A stretch of DNA of 64,000 bases, taken from NCBI GenBank assembly GCA_030533445.1, contig JARPUW010000038.1, positions 124,001 through 188,000 on the forward strand, given 5' to 3'. Shown here piece by piece: positions 25,566 through 38,886 of the stretch (position 1 is the stretch's first letter; each line of letters starts with the position of its first letter). This DNA comes from Cyprinodon diabolis. Lineage: Eukaryota; Chordata; Actinopteri; Cyprinodontiformes; Cyprinodontidae. The position numbers were made by a program, and so were the translations under genes. The notes below the pieces were generated by a model. That model worked only from the letters and a program-made list of their open reading frames with translations. It had not been told where the DNA came from and ran no database searches.

Positions 25566-28407
25566 ACTAACAATATAAAGTAGATTTGAGCAGATGTTTT
25601 TGGTTCCAAGCTTCAAATCGTAAGGTTGAGGCCAAAACGCTCTTTTCACAGTGAGATAATGCCATTTTGGCCTCTGGAGTTGTAACAGACAAACCATTAA
25701 TGATACAGCCATGATCTTTTCAGGCAATCACCTAGAGCTGAAAACTAACAATATAAAGTAGATTTGAGCAGATGTTTTTGGTTCCAAGCTTCAAATCAGA
25801 AGTTGAGGCCAAAACGCTCTTTTCACAGTGAGATAATGCCATTTTGGCCTCTGGAGTTGTAACAGACAAACCATTAATGATACAGCCATGATCTTTTCTG
25901 GCAATCATCTAGAGCTGAAAACTAACAATATAAAGTAGATTTGAGCAGATGTTTTTGGTTCCAAGCTTCAAATCAGAAGGTTGAGGCCAAAACGCTCTTT
26001 TCACAGTGAGATAATGCCATTTTGGCCTCTGGAGTTGTAACAGACAAACCATTAATGATACAGCCATGATCTTTTCTGGCAATCATCTAGAGCTGAAAAC
26101 TAACAATATAAAGTAGATTTGAGCAGATGTTTTTGGTTCCAAGCTTCAAATCAGAAGGTTGAGGCCAAAACGCTCTTTTCACAGTGAGATAATGCCATTT
26201 TGGCCTCTGGAGTTGTAACAGACAAACCATTAATGATACAGCCATGATCTTTTCAGGCAATCATCTAGAGCTGAAAACTAACAATATAAAGTAGATTTGA
26301 GAAGATGTTTTTGGTTCCAAGCTTCAAAACAGAAGGTTGAGGCCAAAACGCTCTTTTCACAGTGAGATAATGCCATTTTGGCCTCTGGAGTTGTAACAGA
26401 CAAACCATTAATGATACAGCCATGATCTTTTCAGGCAATCATCTAGAGCTGAAAACTAACAATATAAAGTAGATTTGAGCAGATGTTTTTGGTTCCAAGC
26501 TTCAAATCAGAAGTTGAGGCCAAAACGCACTTTTCACAGTGAGATAATGCCATTTTGGCCTCTGGAGTTGTAACAGACAAACCATTAATGATACAGCCAT
26601 GATCTTTTCTGGCAATCATCTAGAGCTGAAAACTAACAATATAAAGGAGATTTGAGCAGATGTTTTTGGTTCCAAGCTTCAAATCAGAAGGTTGAGGCCA
26701 AAACGCTCTTTTCACAGTGAGATAATGCCATTTTGGCCTCTGGAGTTGTAACAGACAAACCATTAATGATACAGCCATGATCTTTTCTGGCAATCATCTA
26801 GAGCTGAAAACTAACAATATAAAGTAGATTTGAGCAGATGTTTTTGGTTCCAAGCTTCAAATCAGAAGTTGATGCCAAAACGCTCTTTTCACAGTGAGAT
26901 AATGCCATTTTGGCCTCTGGAGTTGTAACAGACAAACCATTAATGATACAGCCATGATCTTTTCAGGCAATCATCTAGAGCTGAAAACTAACAATATAAA
27001 GTAGATTTGAGCAGATGTTTTTGGTTCCAAGCTTCAAATCAGAAGTTGAGGCCAAAACGCACTTTTCACAGTGAGATAATGCCATTTTGGCCTCTGGAGT
27101 TGTAACAGACAAACCATTAATGATACAGCCATGATCTTTTCAGGCAATCATCTAGAGCTGAAAACTAACAATATAAAGTAGATTTGAGCAGATGTTTTTG
27201 GTTCCAAGCTTCAAATCAGAAGTTGAGGCCAAAACGCACTTTTCACAGTGAGATAATGCCATTTTGGCCTCTGGAGTTGTAACAGACAAACCATTAATGA
27301 TACAGCCATGATCTTTTCTGGCAATCATCTAGAGCTGAAAACTAACAATATAAAGGAGATTTGAGCAGATGTTTTTGGTTCCAAGCTTCAAATCAGAAGG
27401 TTGAGGCCAAAACGCACTTTTCACAGTGAGATAATGCCATTTTGGCCTCTGGAGTTGTAACAGACAAACCATTAATGATACAGCCATGATCTTTTCAGGC
27501 AATCACCTAGAGCTGAAAACTAACAATATAAAGTAGATTTGAGCAGATGTTTTTGGTTCCAAGCTTCAAATCAGAAGGTTGAGGCCAAAACGCTCTTTTC
27601 ACAGTGAGATAATGCCATTTTGGCCTCTGGAGTTGTAACAGACAAACCATTAATGATACAGCCATGATCTTTTCAGGCAATCATCTAGAGCTGAAAACTA
27701 ACAATATAAAGTAGATTTGAGCAGATGTTTTTGGTTCCAAGCTTCAAATCGTAAGGTTGAGGCCAAAACGCTCTTTTCACAGTGAGATAATGCCATTTTG
27801 GCCTCTGGAGTTGTAACAGACAAACCATTAATGATACAGCCATGATGTTTTCAGGCAATCACCTAGAGCTGAAAACTAACAATATAAAGTAGATTTGAGC
27901 AGATGTTTTTGGTTCCAAGCTTCAAATCAGAAGTTGAGGCCAAAACGCTCTTTTCACAGTGAGATAATGCCATTTTGGCCTCTGGAGTTGTAACAGACAA
28001 ACCATTAATGATACAGCCATGATCTTTTCTGGCAATCATCTAGAGCTGAAAACTAACAATATAAAGTAGATTTGAGCAGATGTTTTTGGTTCCAAGCTTC
28101 AAATCAGAAGGTTGAGGCCAAAACGCTCTTTTCACAGTGAGATAATGCCATTTTGGCCTCTGGAGTTGTAACAGACAAACCATTAATGATACAGCCATGA
28201 TCTTTTCTGGCAATCATCTAGAGCTGAAAACTAACAATATAGAGTAGATTTGAGCAGATGTTTTTGGTTCCAAGCTTCAAATCAGAAGGTTGAGGCCAAA
28301 ACGCTCTTTTCACAGTGAGATAATGCCATTTTGGCCTCTGGAGTTGTAACAGACAAACCATTAATGATACAGCCATGATCTTTTCTGGCAATCATCTAGA
28401 GCTGAAA
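25566..28407. repeat. 5,329-bp-spaced duplication, left copy (16 monomers)
   Basis: Marks recur 5,329 bp downstream: GAGAAG 26299 to 31628, GATGCC 26871 to 32200, the rare CATGATGTTTT change at 27841 to 33170, and the AGAG monomer at 28230 to 33559. It also shares the unusual GGAG+AGAAGG+CGCAC monomer near 27.35 kb with 32.68 kb. The spacing is 30 monomers. Confidence 0.8.
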
Positions 28408-30894
28408 ACTAACAATATAAAGTAGATTTGAGCAGATGTTTTTGGTTCCAAGCTTCAAATCAGAAGGTTGAGGCCAAAACGCTCTTTTCACAGTGAGATA
28501 ATGCCATTTTGGCCTCTGGAGTTGTAACAGACAAACCATTAATGATACAGCCATGATCTTTTCAGGCAATCACCTAGAGCTGAAAACTAACAATATAAAG
28601 TAGATTTGAGCAGATGTTTTTGGTTCCAAGCTTCAAATCAGAAGTTGAGGCCAAAACGCACTTTTCACAGTGAGATAATGCCATTTTGGCCTCTGGAGTT
28701 GTAACAGACAAACCATTAATGATACAGCCATGATCTTTTCTGGCAATCATCTAGAGCTGAAAACTAACAATATAAAGTAGATTTGAGCAGATGTTTTTGG
28801 TTCCAAGCTTCAAATCAGAAGGTTGAGGCCAAAACGCTCTTTTCACAGTGAGATAATGCCATTTTGGCCTCTGGAGTTGTAACAGACAAACCATTAATGA
28901 TACAGCCATGATCTTTTCTGGCAATCATCTAGAGCTGAAAACTAACAATATAAAGTAGATTTGAGCAGATGTTTTTGGTTCCAAGCTTCAAATCAGAAGG
29001 TTGAGGCCAAAACGCTCTTTTCACAGTGAGATAATGCCATTTTGGCCTCTGGAGTTGTAACAGACAAACCATTAATGATACAGCCATGATCTTTTCAGGC
29101 AATCATCTAGAGCTGAAAACTAACAATATAAAGTAGATTTGAGCAGATGTTTTTGGTTCCAAGCTTCAAAACAGAAGGTTGAGGCCAAAACGCTCTTTTC
29201 ACAGTGAGATAATGCCATTTTGGCCTCTGGAGTTGTAACAGACAAACCATTAATGATACAGCCATGATCTTTTCAGGCAATCATCTAGAGCTGAAAACTA
29301 ACAATATAAAGTAGATTTGAGCAGATGTTTTTGGTTCCAAGCTTCAAATCGTAAGGTTGAGGCCAAAACGCTCTTTTCACAGTGAGATAATGCCATTTTG
29401 GCCTCTGGAGTTGTAACAGACAAACCATTAATGATACAGCCATGATCTTTTCAGGCAATCACCTAGAGCTGAAAACTAACAATATAAAGTAGATTTGAGC
29501 AGATGTTTTTGGTTCCAAGCTTCAAATCAGAAGTTGAGGCCAAAACGCTCTTTTCACAGTGAGATAATGCCATTTTGGCCTCTGGAGTTGTAACAGACAA
29601 ACCATTAATGATACAGCCATGATCTTTTCTGGCAATCATCTAGAGCTGAAAACTAACAATATAAAGTAGATTTGAGCAGATGTTTTTGGTTCCAAGCTTC
29701 AAATCAGAAGGTTGAGGCCAAAACGCTCTTTTCACAGTGAGATAATGCCATTTTGGCCTCTGGAGTTGTAACAGACAAACCATTAATGATACAGCCATGA
29801 TCTTTTCTGGCAATCATCTAGAGCTGAAAACTAACAATATAAAGTAGATTTGAGCAGATGTTTTTGGTTCCAAGCTTCAAATCAGAAGGTTGAGGCCAAA
29901 ACGCTCTTTTCACAGTGAGATAATGCCATTTTGGCCTCTGGAGTTGTAACAGACAAACCATTAATGATACAGCCATGATCTTTTCAGGCAATCATCTAGA
30001 GCTGAAAACTAACAATATAAAGTAGATTTGAGAAGATGTTTTTGGTTCCAAGCTTCAAAACAGAAGGTTGAGGCCAAAACGCTCTTTTCACAGTGAGATA
30101 ATGCCATTTTGGCCTCTGGAGTTGTAACAGACAAACCATTAATGATACAGCCATGATCTTTTCAGGCAATCATCTAGAGCTGAAAACTAACAATATAAAG
30201 TAGATTTGAGCAGATGTTTTTGGTTCCAAGCTTCAAATCAGAAGTTGAGGCCAAAACGCACTTTTCACAGTGAGATAATGCCATTTTGGCCTCTGGAGTT
30301 GTAACAGACAAACCATTAATGATACAGCCATGATCTTTTCTGGCAATCATCTAGAGCTGAAAACTAACAATATAAAGGAGATTTGAGCAGATGTTTTTGG
30401 TTCCAAGCTTCAAATCAGAAGGTTGAGGCCAAAACGCTCTTTTCACAGTGAGATAATGCCATTTTGGCCTCTGGAGTTGTAACAGACAAACCATTAATGA
30501 TACAGCCATGATCTTTTCTGGCAATCATCTAGAGCTGAAAACTAACAATATAAAGTAGATTTGAGCAGATGTTTTTGGTTCCAAGCTTCAAATCAGAAGT
30601 TGATGCCAAAACGCTCTTTTCACAGTGAGATAATGCCATTTTGGCCTCTGGAGTTGTAACAGACAAACCATTAATGATACAGCCATGATCTTTTCAGGCA
30701 ATCATCTAGAGCTGAAAACTAACAATATAAAGTAGATTTGAGCAGATGTTTTTGGTTCCAAGCTTCAAATCAGAAGTTGAGGCCAAAACGCACTTTTCAC
30801 AGTGAGATAATGCCATTTTGGCCTCTGGAGTTGTAACAGACAAACCATTAATGATACAGCCATGATCTTTTCAGGCAATCATCTAGAGCTGAAA
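27697..30894. repeat. 7,992-bp-spaced duplication, left copy (18 monomers, 3,198 bp)
   Basis: Starts at the TCGTAAGG monomer carrying the rare CATGATGTTTT change (27841) and runs through AGAG (28230), AACAGAAGG, TCGTAAGG, GAGAAG (about 30030) and GATGCC (30602). The same string recurs at 35689-38886: the rare change is at 35833 and GATGCC is at 38594, both 7,992 bp on (45 monomers). Confidence 0.8.
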
Positions 30895-33736
30895 ACTAAC
30901 AATATAAAGTAGATTTGAGCAGATGTTTTTGGTTCCAAGCTTCAAATCGTAAGGTTGAGGCCAAAACGCTCTTTTCACAGTGAGATAATGCCATTTTGGC
31001 CTCTGGAGTTGTAACAGACAAACCATTAATGATACAGCCATGATCTTTTCAGGCAATCACCTAGAGCTGAAAACTAACAATATAAAGTAGATTTGAGCAG
31101 ATGTTTTTGGTTCCAAGCTTCAAATCAGAAGTTGAGGCCAAAACGCTCTTTTCACAGTGAGATAATGCCATTTTGGCCTCTGGAGTTGTAACAGACAAAC
31201 CATTAATGATACAGCCATGATCTTTTCTGGCAATCATCTAGAGCTGAAAACTAACAATATAAAGTAGATTTGAGCAGATGTTTTTGGTTCCAAGCTTCAA
31301 ATCAGAAGGTTGAGGCCAAAACGCTCTTTTCACAGTGAGATAATGCCATTTTGGCCTCTGGAGTTGTAACAGACAAACCATTAATGATACAGCCATGATC
31401 TTTTCTGGCAATCATCTAGAGCTGAAAACTAACAATATAAAGTAGATTTGAGCAGATGTTTTTGGTTCCAAGCTTCAAATCAGAAGGTTGAGGCCAAAAC
31501 GCTCTTTTCACAGTGAGATAATGCCATTTTGGCCTCTGGAGTTGTAACAGACAAACCATTAATGATACAGCCATGATCTTTTCAGGCAATCATCTAGAGC
31601 TGAAAACTAACAATATAAAGTAGATTTGAGAAGATGTTTTTGGTTCCAAGCTTCAAAACAGAAGGTTGAGGCCAAAACGCTCTTTTCACAGTGAGATAAT
31701 GCCATTTTGGCCTCTGGAGTTGTAACAGACAAACCATTAATGATACAGCCATGATCTTTTCAGGCAATCATCTAGAGCTGAAAACTAACAATATAAAGTA
31801 GATTTGAGCAGATGTTTTTGGTTCCAAGCTTCAAATCAGAAGTTGAGGCCAAAACGCACTTTTCACAGTGAGATAATGCCATTTTGGCCTCTGGAGTTGT
31901 AACAGACAAACCATTAATGATACAGCCATGATCTTTTCTGGCAATCATCTAGAGCTGAAAACTAACAATATAAAGGAGATTTGAGCAGATGTTTTTGGTT
32001 CCAAGCTTCAAATCAGAAGGTTGAGGCCAAAACGCTCTTTTCACAGTGAGATAATGCCATTTTGGCCTCTGGAGTTGTAACAGACAAACCATTAATGATA
32101 CAGCCATGATCTTTTCTGGCAATCATCTAGAGCTGAAAACTAACAATATAAAGTAGATTTGAGCAGATGTTTTTGGTTCCAAGCTTCAAATCAGAAGTTG
32201 ATGCCAAAACGCTCTTTTCACAGTGAGATAATGCCATTTTGGCCTCTGGAGTTGTAACAGACAAACCATTAATGATACAGCCATGATCTTTTCAGGCAAT
32301 CATCTAGAGCTGAAAACTAACAATATAAAGTAGATTTGAGCAGATGTTTTTGGTTCCAAGCTTCAAATCAGAAGTTGAGGCCAAAACGCACTTTTCACAG
32401 TGAGATAATGCCATTTTGGCCTCTGGAGTTGTAACAGACAAACCATTAATGATACAGCCATGATCTTTTCAGGCAATCATCTAGAGCTGAAAACTAACAA
32501 TATAAAGTAGATTTGAGCAGATGTTTTTGGTTCCAAGCTTCAAATCAGAAGTTGAGGCCAAAACGCACTTTTCACAGTGAGATAATGCCATTTTGGCCTC
32601 TGGAGTTGTAACAGACAAACCATTAATGATACAGCCATGATCTTTTCTGGCAATCATCTAGAGCTGAAAACTAACAATATAAAGGAGATTTGAGCAGATG
32701 TTTTTGGTTCCAAGCTTCAAATCAGAAGGTTGAGGCCAAAACGCACTTTTCACAGTGAGATAATGCCATTTTGGCCTCTGGAGTTGTAACAGACAAACCA
32801 TTAATGATACAGCCATGATCTTTTCAGGCAATCACCTAGAGCTGAAAACTAACAATATAAAGTAGATTTGAGCAGATGTTTTTGGTTCCAAGCTTCAAAT
32901 CAGAAGGTTGAGGCCAAAACGCTCTTTTCACAGTGAGATAATGCCATTTTGGCCTCTGGAGTTGTAACAGACAAACCATTAATGATACAGCCATGATCTT
33001 TTCAGGCAATCATCTAGAGCTGAAAACTAACAATATAAAGTAGATTTGAGCAGATGTTTTTGGTTCCAAGCTTCAAATCGTAAGGTTGAGGCCAAAACGC
33101 TCTTTTCACAGTGAGATAATGCCATTTTGGCCTCTGGAGTTGTAACAGACAAACCATTAATGATACAGCCATGATGTTTTCAGGCAATCACCTAGAGCTG
33201 AAAACTAACAATATAAAGTAGATTTGAGCAGATGTTTTTGGTTCCAAGCTTCAAATCAGAAGTTGAGGCCAAAACGCTCTTTTCACAGTGAGATAATGCC
33301 ATTTTGGCCTCTGGAGTTGTAACAGACAAACCATTAATGATACAGCCATGATCTTTTCTGGCAATCATCTAGAGCTGAAAACTAACAATATAAAGTAGAT
33401 TTGAGCAGATGTTTTTGGTTCCAAGCTTCAAATCAGAAGGTTGAGGCCAAAACGCTCTTTTCACAGTGAGATAATGCCATTTTGGCCTCTGGAGTTGTAA
33501 CAGACAAACCATTAATGATACAGCCATGATCTTTTCTGGCAATCATCTAGAGCTGAAAACTAACAATATAGAGTAGATTTGAGCAGATGTTTTTGGTTCC
33601 AAGCTTCAAATCAGAAGGTTGAGGCCAAAACGCTCTTTTCACAGTGAGATAATGCCATTTTGGCCTCTGGAGTTGTAACAGACAAACCATTAATGATACA
33701 GCCATGATCTTTTCTGGCAATCATCTAGAGCTGAAA
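30895..33736. repeat. 5,329-bp-spaced duplication, right copy (16 monomers)
   Basis: Monomer order matches 25566-28407. Homology at this spacing stops at 33737, where the next monomer is an AGAAGTTG type with a private GAGTGAATGCC change instead of the AGAAGG type found at 28408. That switch marks an exchange breakpoint. Confidence 0.75.
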
Positions 33737-36399
33737 ACTAACAATATAAAGTAGATTTGAGCAGATGTTTTTGGTTCCAAGCTTCAAATCAGAAGTTGAG
33801 GCCAAAACGCTCTTTTCACAGTGAGTGAATGCCATTTTGGCCTCTGGAGTTGTAACAGACAAACCATTAATGATACAGCCATGATCTTTTCAGGCAATCA
33901 TCTAGAGCTGAAAACTAACAATATAAAGTAGATTTGAGCAGATGTTTTTGGTTCCAAGCTTCAAATCAGAAGTTGAGGCCAAAACGCACTTTTCACAGTG
34001 AGATAATGCCATTTTGGCCTCTGGAGTTGTAACAGACAAACCATTAATGATACAGCCATGATCTTTTCAGGCAATCATCTAGAGCTGAAAACTAACAATA
34101 TAAAGTAGATTTGAGCAGATGTTTTTGGTTCCAAGCTTCAAATCAGAAGTTGAGGCCAAAACGCACTTTTCACAGTGAGATAATGCCATTTTGGCCTCTG
34201 GAGTTGTAACAGACAAACCATTAATGATACAGCCATGATCTTTTCTGGCAATCATCTAGAGCTGAAAACTAACAATATAAAGGAGATTTGAGCAGATGTT
34301 TTTGGTTCCAAGCTTCAAATCAGAAGGTTGAGGCCAAAACGCTCTTTTCACAGTGAGATAATGCCATTTTGGCCTCTGGAGTTGTAACAGACAAACCATT
34401 AATGATACAGCCATGATCTTTTCTGGCAATCATCTAGAGCTGAAAACTAACAATATAAAGTAGATTTGAGCAGATGTTTTTGGTTCCAAGCTTCAAATCA
34501 GAAGTTGAGGCCAAAACGCTCTTTTCACAGTGAGATAATGCCATTTTGGCCTCTTGAGTTGTAACAGACAAACCATTAATGATACAGCCATGATCTTTTC
34601 TGGCAATCATCTAGAGCTGAAAACTAACAATATAAAGTAGATTTGAGCAGATGTTTTTGGTTCCAAGCTTCAAATCGTAAGGTTGAGGCCAAAACGCTCT
34701 TTTCACAGTGAGATAATGCCATTTTGGCCTCTGGAGTTGTAACAGACAAACCATTAATGATACAGCCATGATCTTTTCAGGCAATCACCTAGAGCTGAAA
34801 ACTAACAATATAAAGTAGATTTGAGCAGATGTTTTTGGTTCCAAGCTTCAAATCAGAAGTTGAGGCCAAAACGCTCTTTTCACAGTGAGATAATGCCATT
34901 TTGGCCTCTGGAGTTGTAACAGACAAACCATTAATGATACAGCCATGATCTTTTCAGGCAATCACCTAGAGCTGAAAACTAACAATATAAAGTAGATTTG
35001 AGCAGATGTTTTTGGTTCCAAGCTTCAAATCAGAAGTTGAGGCCAAAACGCACTTTTCACAGTGAGATAATGCCATTTTGGCCTCTGGAGTTGTAACAGA
35101 CAAACCATTAATGATACAGCCATGATCTTTTCTGGCAATCATCTAGAGCTGAAAACTAACAATATAAAGTAGATTTGAGCAGATGTTTTTGGTTCCAAGC
35201 TTCAAATCAGAAGGTTGAGGCCAAAACGCTCTTTTCACAGTGAGATAATGCCATTTTGGCCTCTGGAGTTGTAACAGACAAACCATTAATGATACAGCCA
35301 TGATCTTTTCTGGCAATCATCTAGAGCTGAAAACTAACAATATAAAGTAGATTTGAGCAGATGTTTTTGGTTCCAAGCTTCAAATCAGAAGGTTGAGGCC
35401 AAAACGCTCTTTTCACAGTGAGATAATGCCATTTTGGCCTCTGGAGTTGTAACAGACAAACCATTAATGATACAGCCATGATCTTTTCAGGCAATCATCT
35501 AGAGCTGAAAACTAACAATATAAAGTAGATTTGAGCAGATGTTTTTGGTTCCAAGCTTCAAAACAGAAGGTTGAGGCCAAAACGCTCTTTTCACAGTGAG
35601 ATAATGCCATTTTGGCCTCTGGAGTTGTAACAGACAAACCATTAATGATACAGCCATGATCTTTTCAGGCAATCATCTAGAGCTGAAAACTAACAATATA
35701 AAGTAGATTTGAGCAGATGTTTTTGGTTCCAAGCTTCAAATCGTAAGGTTGAGGCCAAAACGCTCTTTTCACAGTGAGATAATGCCATTTTGGCCTCTGG
35801 AGTTGTAACAGACAAACCATTAATGATACAGCCATGATGTTTTCAGGCAATCACCTAGAGCTGAAAACTAACAATATAAAGTAGATTTGAGCAGATGTTT
35901 TTGGTTCCAAGCTTCAAATCAGAAGTTGAGGCCAAAACGCTCTTTTCACAGTGAGATAATGCCATTTTGGCCTCTGGAGTTGTAACAGACAAACCATTAA
36001 TGATACAGCCATGATCTTTTCTGGCAATCATCTAGAGCTGAAAACTAACAATATAAAGTAGATTTGAGCAGATGTTTTTGGTTCCAAGCTTCAAATCAGA
36101 AGGTTGAGGCCAAAACGCTCTTTTCACAGTGAGATAATGCCATTTTGGCCTCTGGAGTTGTAACAGACAAACCATTAATGATACAGCCATGATCTTTTCT
36201 GGCAATCATCTAGAGCTGAAAACTAACAATATAGAGTAGATTTGAGCAGATGTTTTTGGTTCCAAGCTTCAAATCAGAAGGTTGAGGCCAAAACGCTCTT
36301 TTCACAGTGAGATAATGCCATTTTGGCCTCTGGAGTTGTAACAGACAAACCATTAATGATACAGCCATGATCTTTTCTGGCAATCATCTAGAGCTGAAA
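33737..36399. repeat. 4,796-bp-spaced duplication, left copy (15 monomers, 2,663 bp)
   Basis: Marks recur 4,796 bp on (27 monomers): CTCTTG near 34.55 kb to 39.35 kb, CATGATGTTTT 35833 to 40629, and AGAG 36231 to 41027. The block length of 2,663 bp equals the distance between the rare CATGATGTTTT changes at 33170 and 35833, so this 15-mer was probably itself the unit inserted by a tandem step. Its first monomer has a private GAGTGAATGCC change near 33823. Confidence 0.75.
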
Positions 36400-38886
36400 A
36401 CTAACAATATAAAGTAGATTTGAGCAGATGTTTTTGGTTCCAAGCTTCAAATCAGAAGGTTGAGGCCAAAACGCTCTTTTCACAGTGAGATAATGCCATT
36501 TTGGCCTCTGGAGTTGTAACAGACAAACCATTAATGATACAGCCATGATCTTTTCAGGCAATCACCTAGAGCTGAAAACTAACAATATAAAGTAGATTTG
36601 AGCAGATGTTTTTGGTTCCAAGCTTCAAATCAGAAGTTGAGGCCAAAACGCACTTTTCACAGTGAGATAATGCCATTTTGGCCTCTGGAGTTGTAACAGA
36701 CAAACCATTAATGATACAGCCATGATCTTTTCTGGCAATCATCTAGAGCTGAAAACTAACAATATAAAGTAGATTTGAGCAGATGTTTTTGGTTCCAAGC
36801 TTCAAATCAGAAGGTTGAGGCCAAAACGCTCTTTTCACAGTGAGATAATGCCATTTTGGCCTCTGGAGTTGTAACAGACAAACCATTAATGATACAGCCA
36901 TGATCTTTTCTGGCAATCATCTAGAGCTGAAAACTAACAATATAAAGTAGATTTGAGCAGATGTTTTTGGTTCCAAGCTTCAAATCAGAAGGTTGAGGCC
37001 AAAACGCTCTTTTCACAGTGAGATAATGCCATTTTGGCCTCTGGAGTTGTAACAGACAAACCATTAATGATACAGCCATGATCTTTTCAGGCAATCATCT
37101 AGAGCTGAAAACTAACAATATAAAGTAGATTTGAGCAGATGTTTTTGGTTCCAAGCTTCAAAACAGAAGGTTGAGGCCAAAACGCTCTTTTCACAGTGAG
37201 ATAATGCCATTTTGGCCTCTGGAGTTGTAACAGACAAACCATTAATGATACAGCCATGATCTTTTCAGGCAATCATCTAGAGCTGAAAACTAACAATATA
37301 AAGTAGATTTGAGCAGATGTTTTTGGTTCCAAGCTTCAAATCGTAAGGTTGAGGCCAAAACGCTCTTTTCACAGTGAGATAATGCCATTTTGGCCTCTGG
37401 AGTTGTAACAGACAAACCATTAATGATACAGCCATGATCTTTTCAGGCAATCACCTAGAGCTGAAAACTAACAATATAAAGTAGATTTGAGCAGATGTTT
37501 TTGGTTCCAAGCTTCAAATCAGAAGTTGAGGCCAAAACGCTCTTTTCACAGTGAGATAATGCCATTTTGGCCTCTGGAGTTGTAACAGACAAACCATTAA
37601 TGATACAGCCATGATCTTTTCTGGCAATCATCTAGAGCTGAAAACTAACAATATAAAGTAGATTTGAGCAGATGTTTTTGGTTCCAAGCTTCAAATCAGA
37701 AGGTTGAGGCCAAAACGCTCTTTTCACAGTGAGATAATGCCATTTTGGCCTCTGGAGTTGTAACAGACAAACCATTAATGATACAGCCATGATCTTTTCT
37801 GGCAATCATCTAGAGCTGAAAACTAACAATATAAAGTAGATTTGAGCAGATGTTTTTGGTTCCAAGCTTCAAATCAGAAGGTTGAGGCCAAAACGCTCTT
37901 TTCACAGTGAGATAATGCCATTTTGGCCTCTGGAGTTGTAACAGACAAACCATTAATGATACAGCCATGATCTTTTCAGGCAATCATCTAGAGCTGAAAA
38001 CTAACAATATAAAGTAGATTTGAGAAGATGTTTTTGGTTCCAAGCTTCAAAACAGAAGGTTGAGGCCAAAACGCTCTTTTCACAGTGAGATAATGCCATT
38101 TTGGCCTCTGGAGTTGTAACAGACAAACCATTAATGATACAGCCATGATCTTTTCAGGCAATCATCTAGAGCTGAAAACTAACAATATAAAGTAGATTTG
38201 AGCAGATGTTTTTGGTTCCAAGCTTCAAATCAGAAGTTGAGGCCAAAACGCACTTTTCACAGTGAGATAATGCCATTTTGGCCTCTGGAGTTGTAACAGA
38301 CAAACCATTAATGATACAGCCATGATCTTTTCTGGCAATCATCTAGAGCTGAAAACTAACAATATAAAGGAGATTTGAGCAGATGTTTTTGGTTCCAAGC
38401 TTCAAATCAGAAGGTTGAGGCCAAAACGCTCTTTTCACAGTGAGATAATGCCATTTTGGCCTCTGGAGTTGTAACAGACAAACCATTAATGATACAGCCA
38501 TGATCTTTTCTGGCAATCATCTAGAGCTGAAAACTAACAATATAAAGTAGATTTGAGCAGATGTTTTTGGTTCCAAGCTTCAAATCAGAAGTTGATGCCA
38601 AAACGCTCTTTTCACAGTGAGATAATGCCATTTTGGCCTCTGGAGTTGTAACAGACAAACCATTAATGATACAGCCATGATCTTTTCAGGCAATCATCTA
38701 GAGCTGAAAACTAACAATATAAAGTAGATTTGAGCAGATGTTTTTGGTTCCAAGCTTCAAATCAGAAGTTGAGGCCAAAACGCACTTTTCACAGTGAGAT
38801 AATGCCATTTTGGCCTCTGGAGTTGTAACAGACAAACCATTAATGATACAGCCATGATCTTTTCAGGCAATCATCTAGAGCTGAAA
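35689..38886. repeat. 7,992-bp-spaced duplication, right copy (18 monomers)
   Basis: Same monomer order as 27697-30894. The preceding monomer (35511) is an AACAGAAGG type while that before the left copy (27519) is TCAGAAGG, which sets the left edge. After 38886 the right copy continues with an AGAAGTTG+CGCAC monomer where the left has TCGTAAGG at 30895, which sets the right edge. Confidence 0.75.
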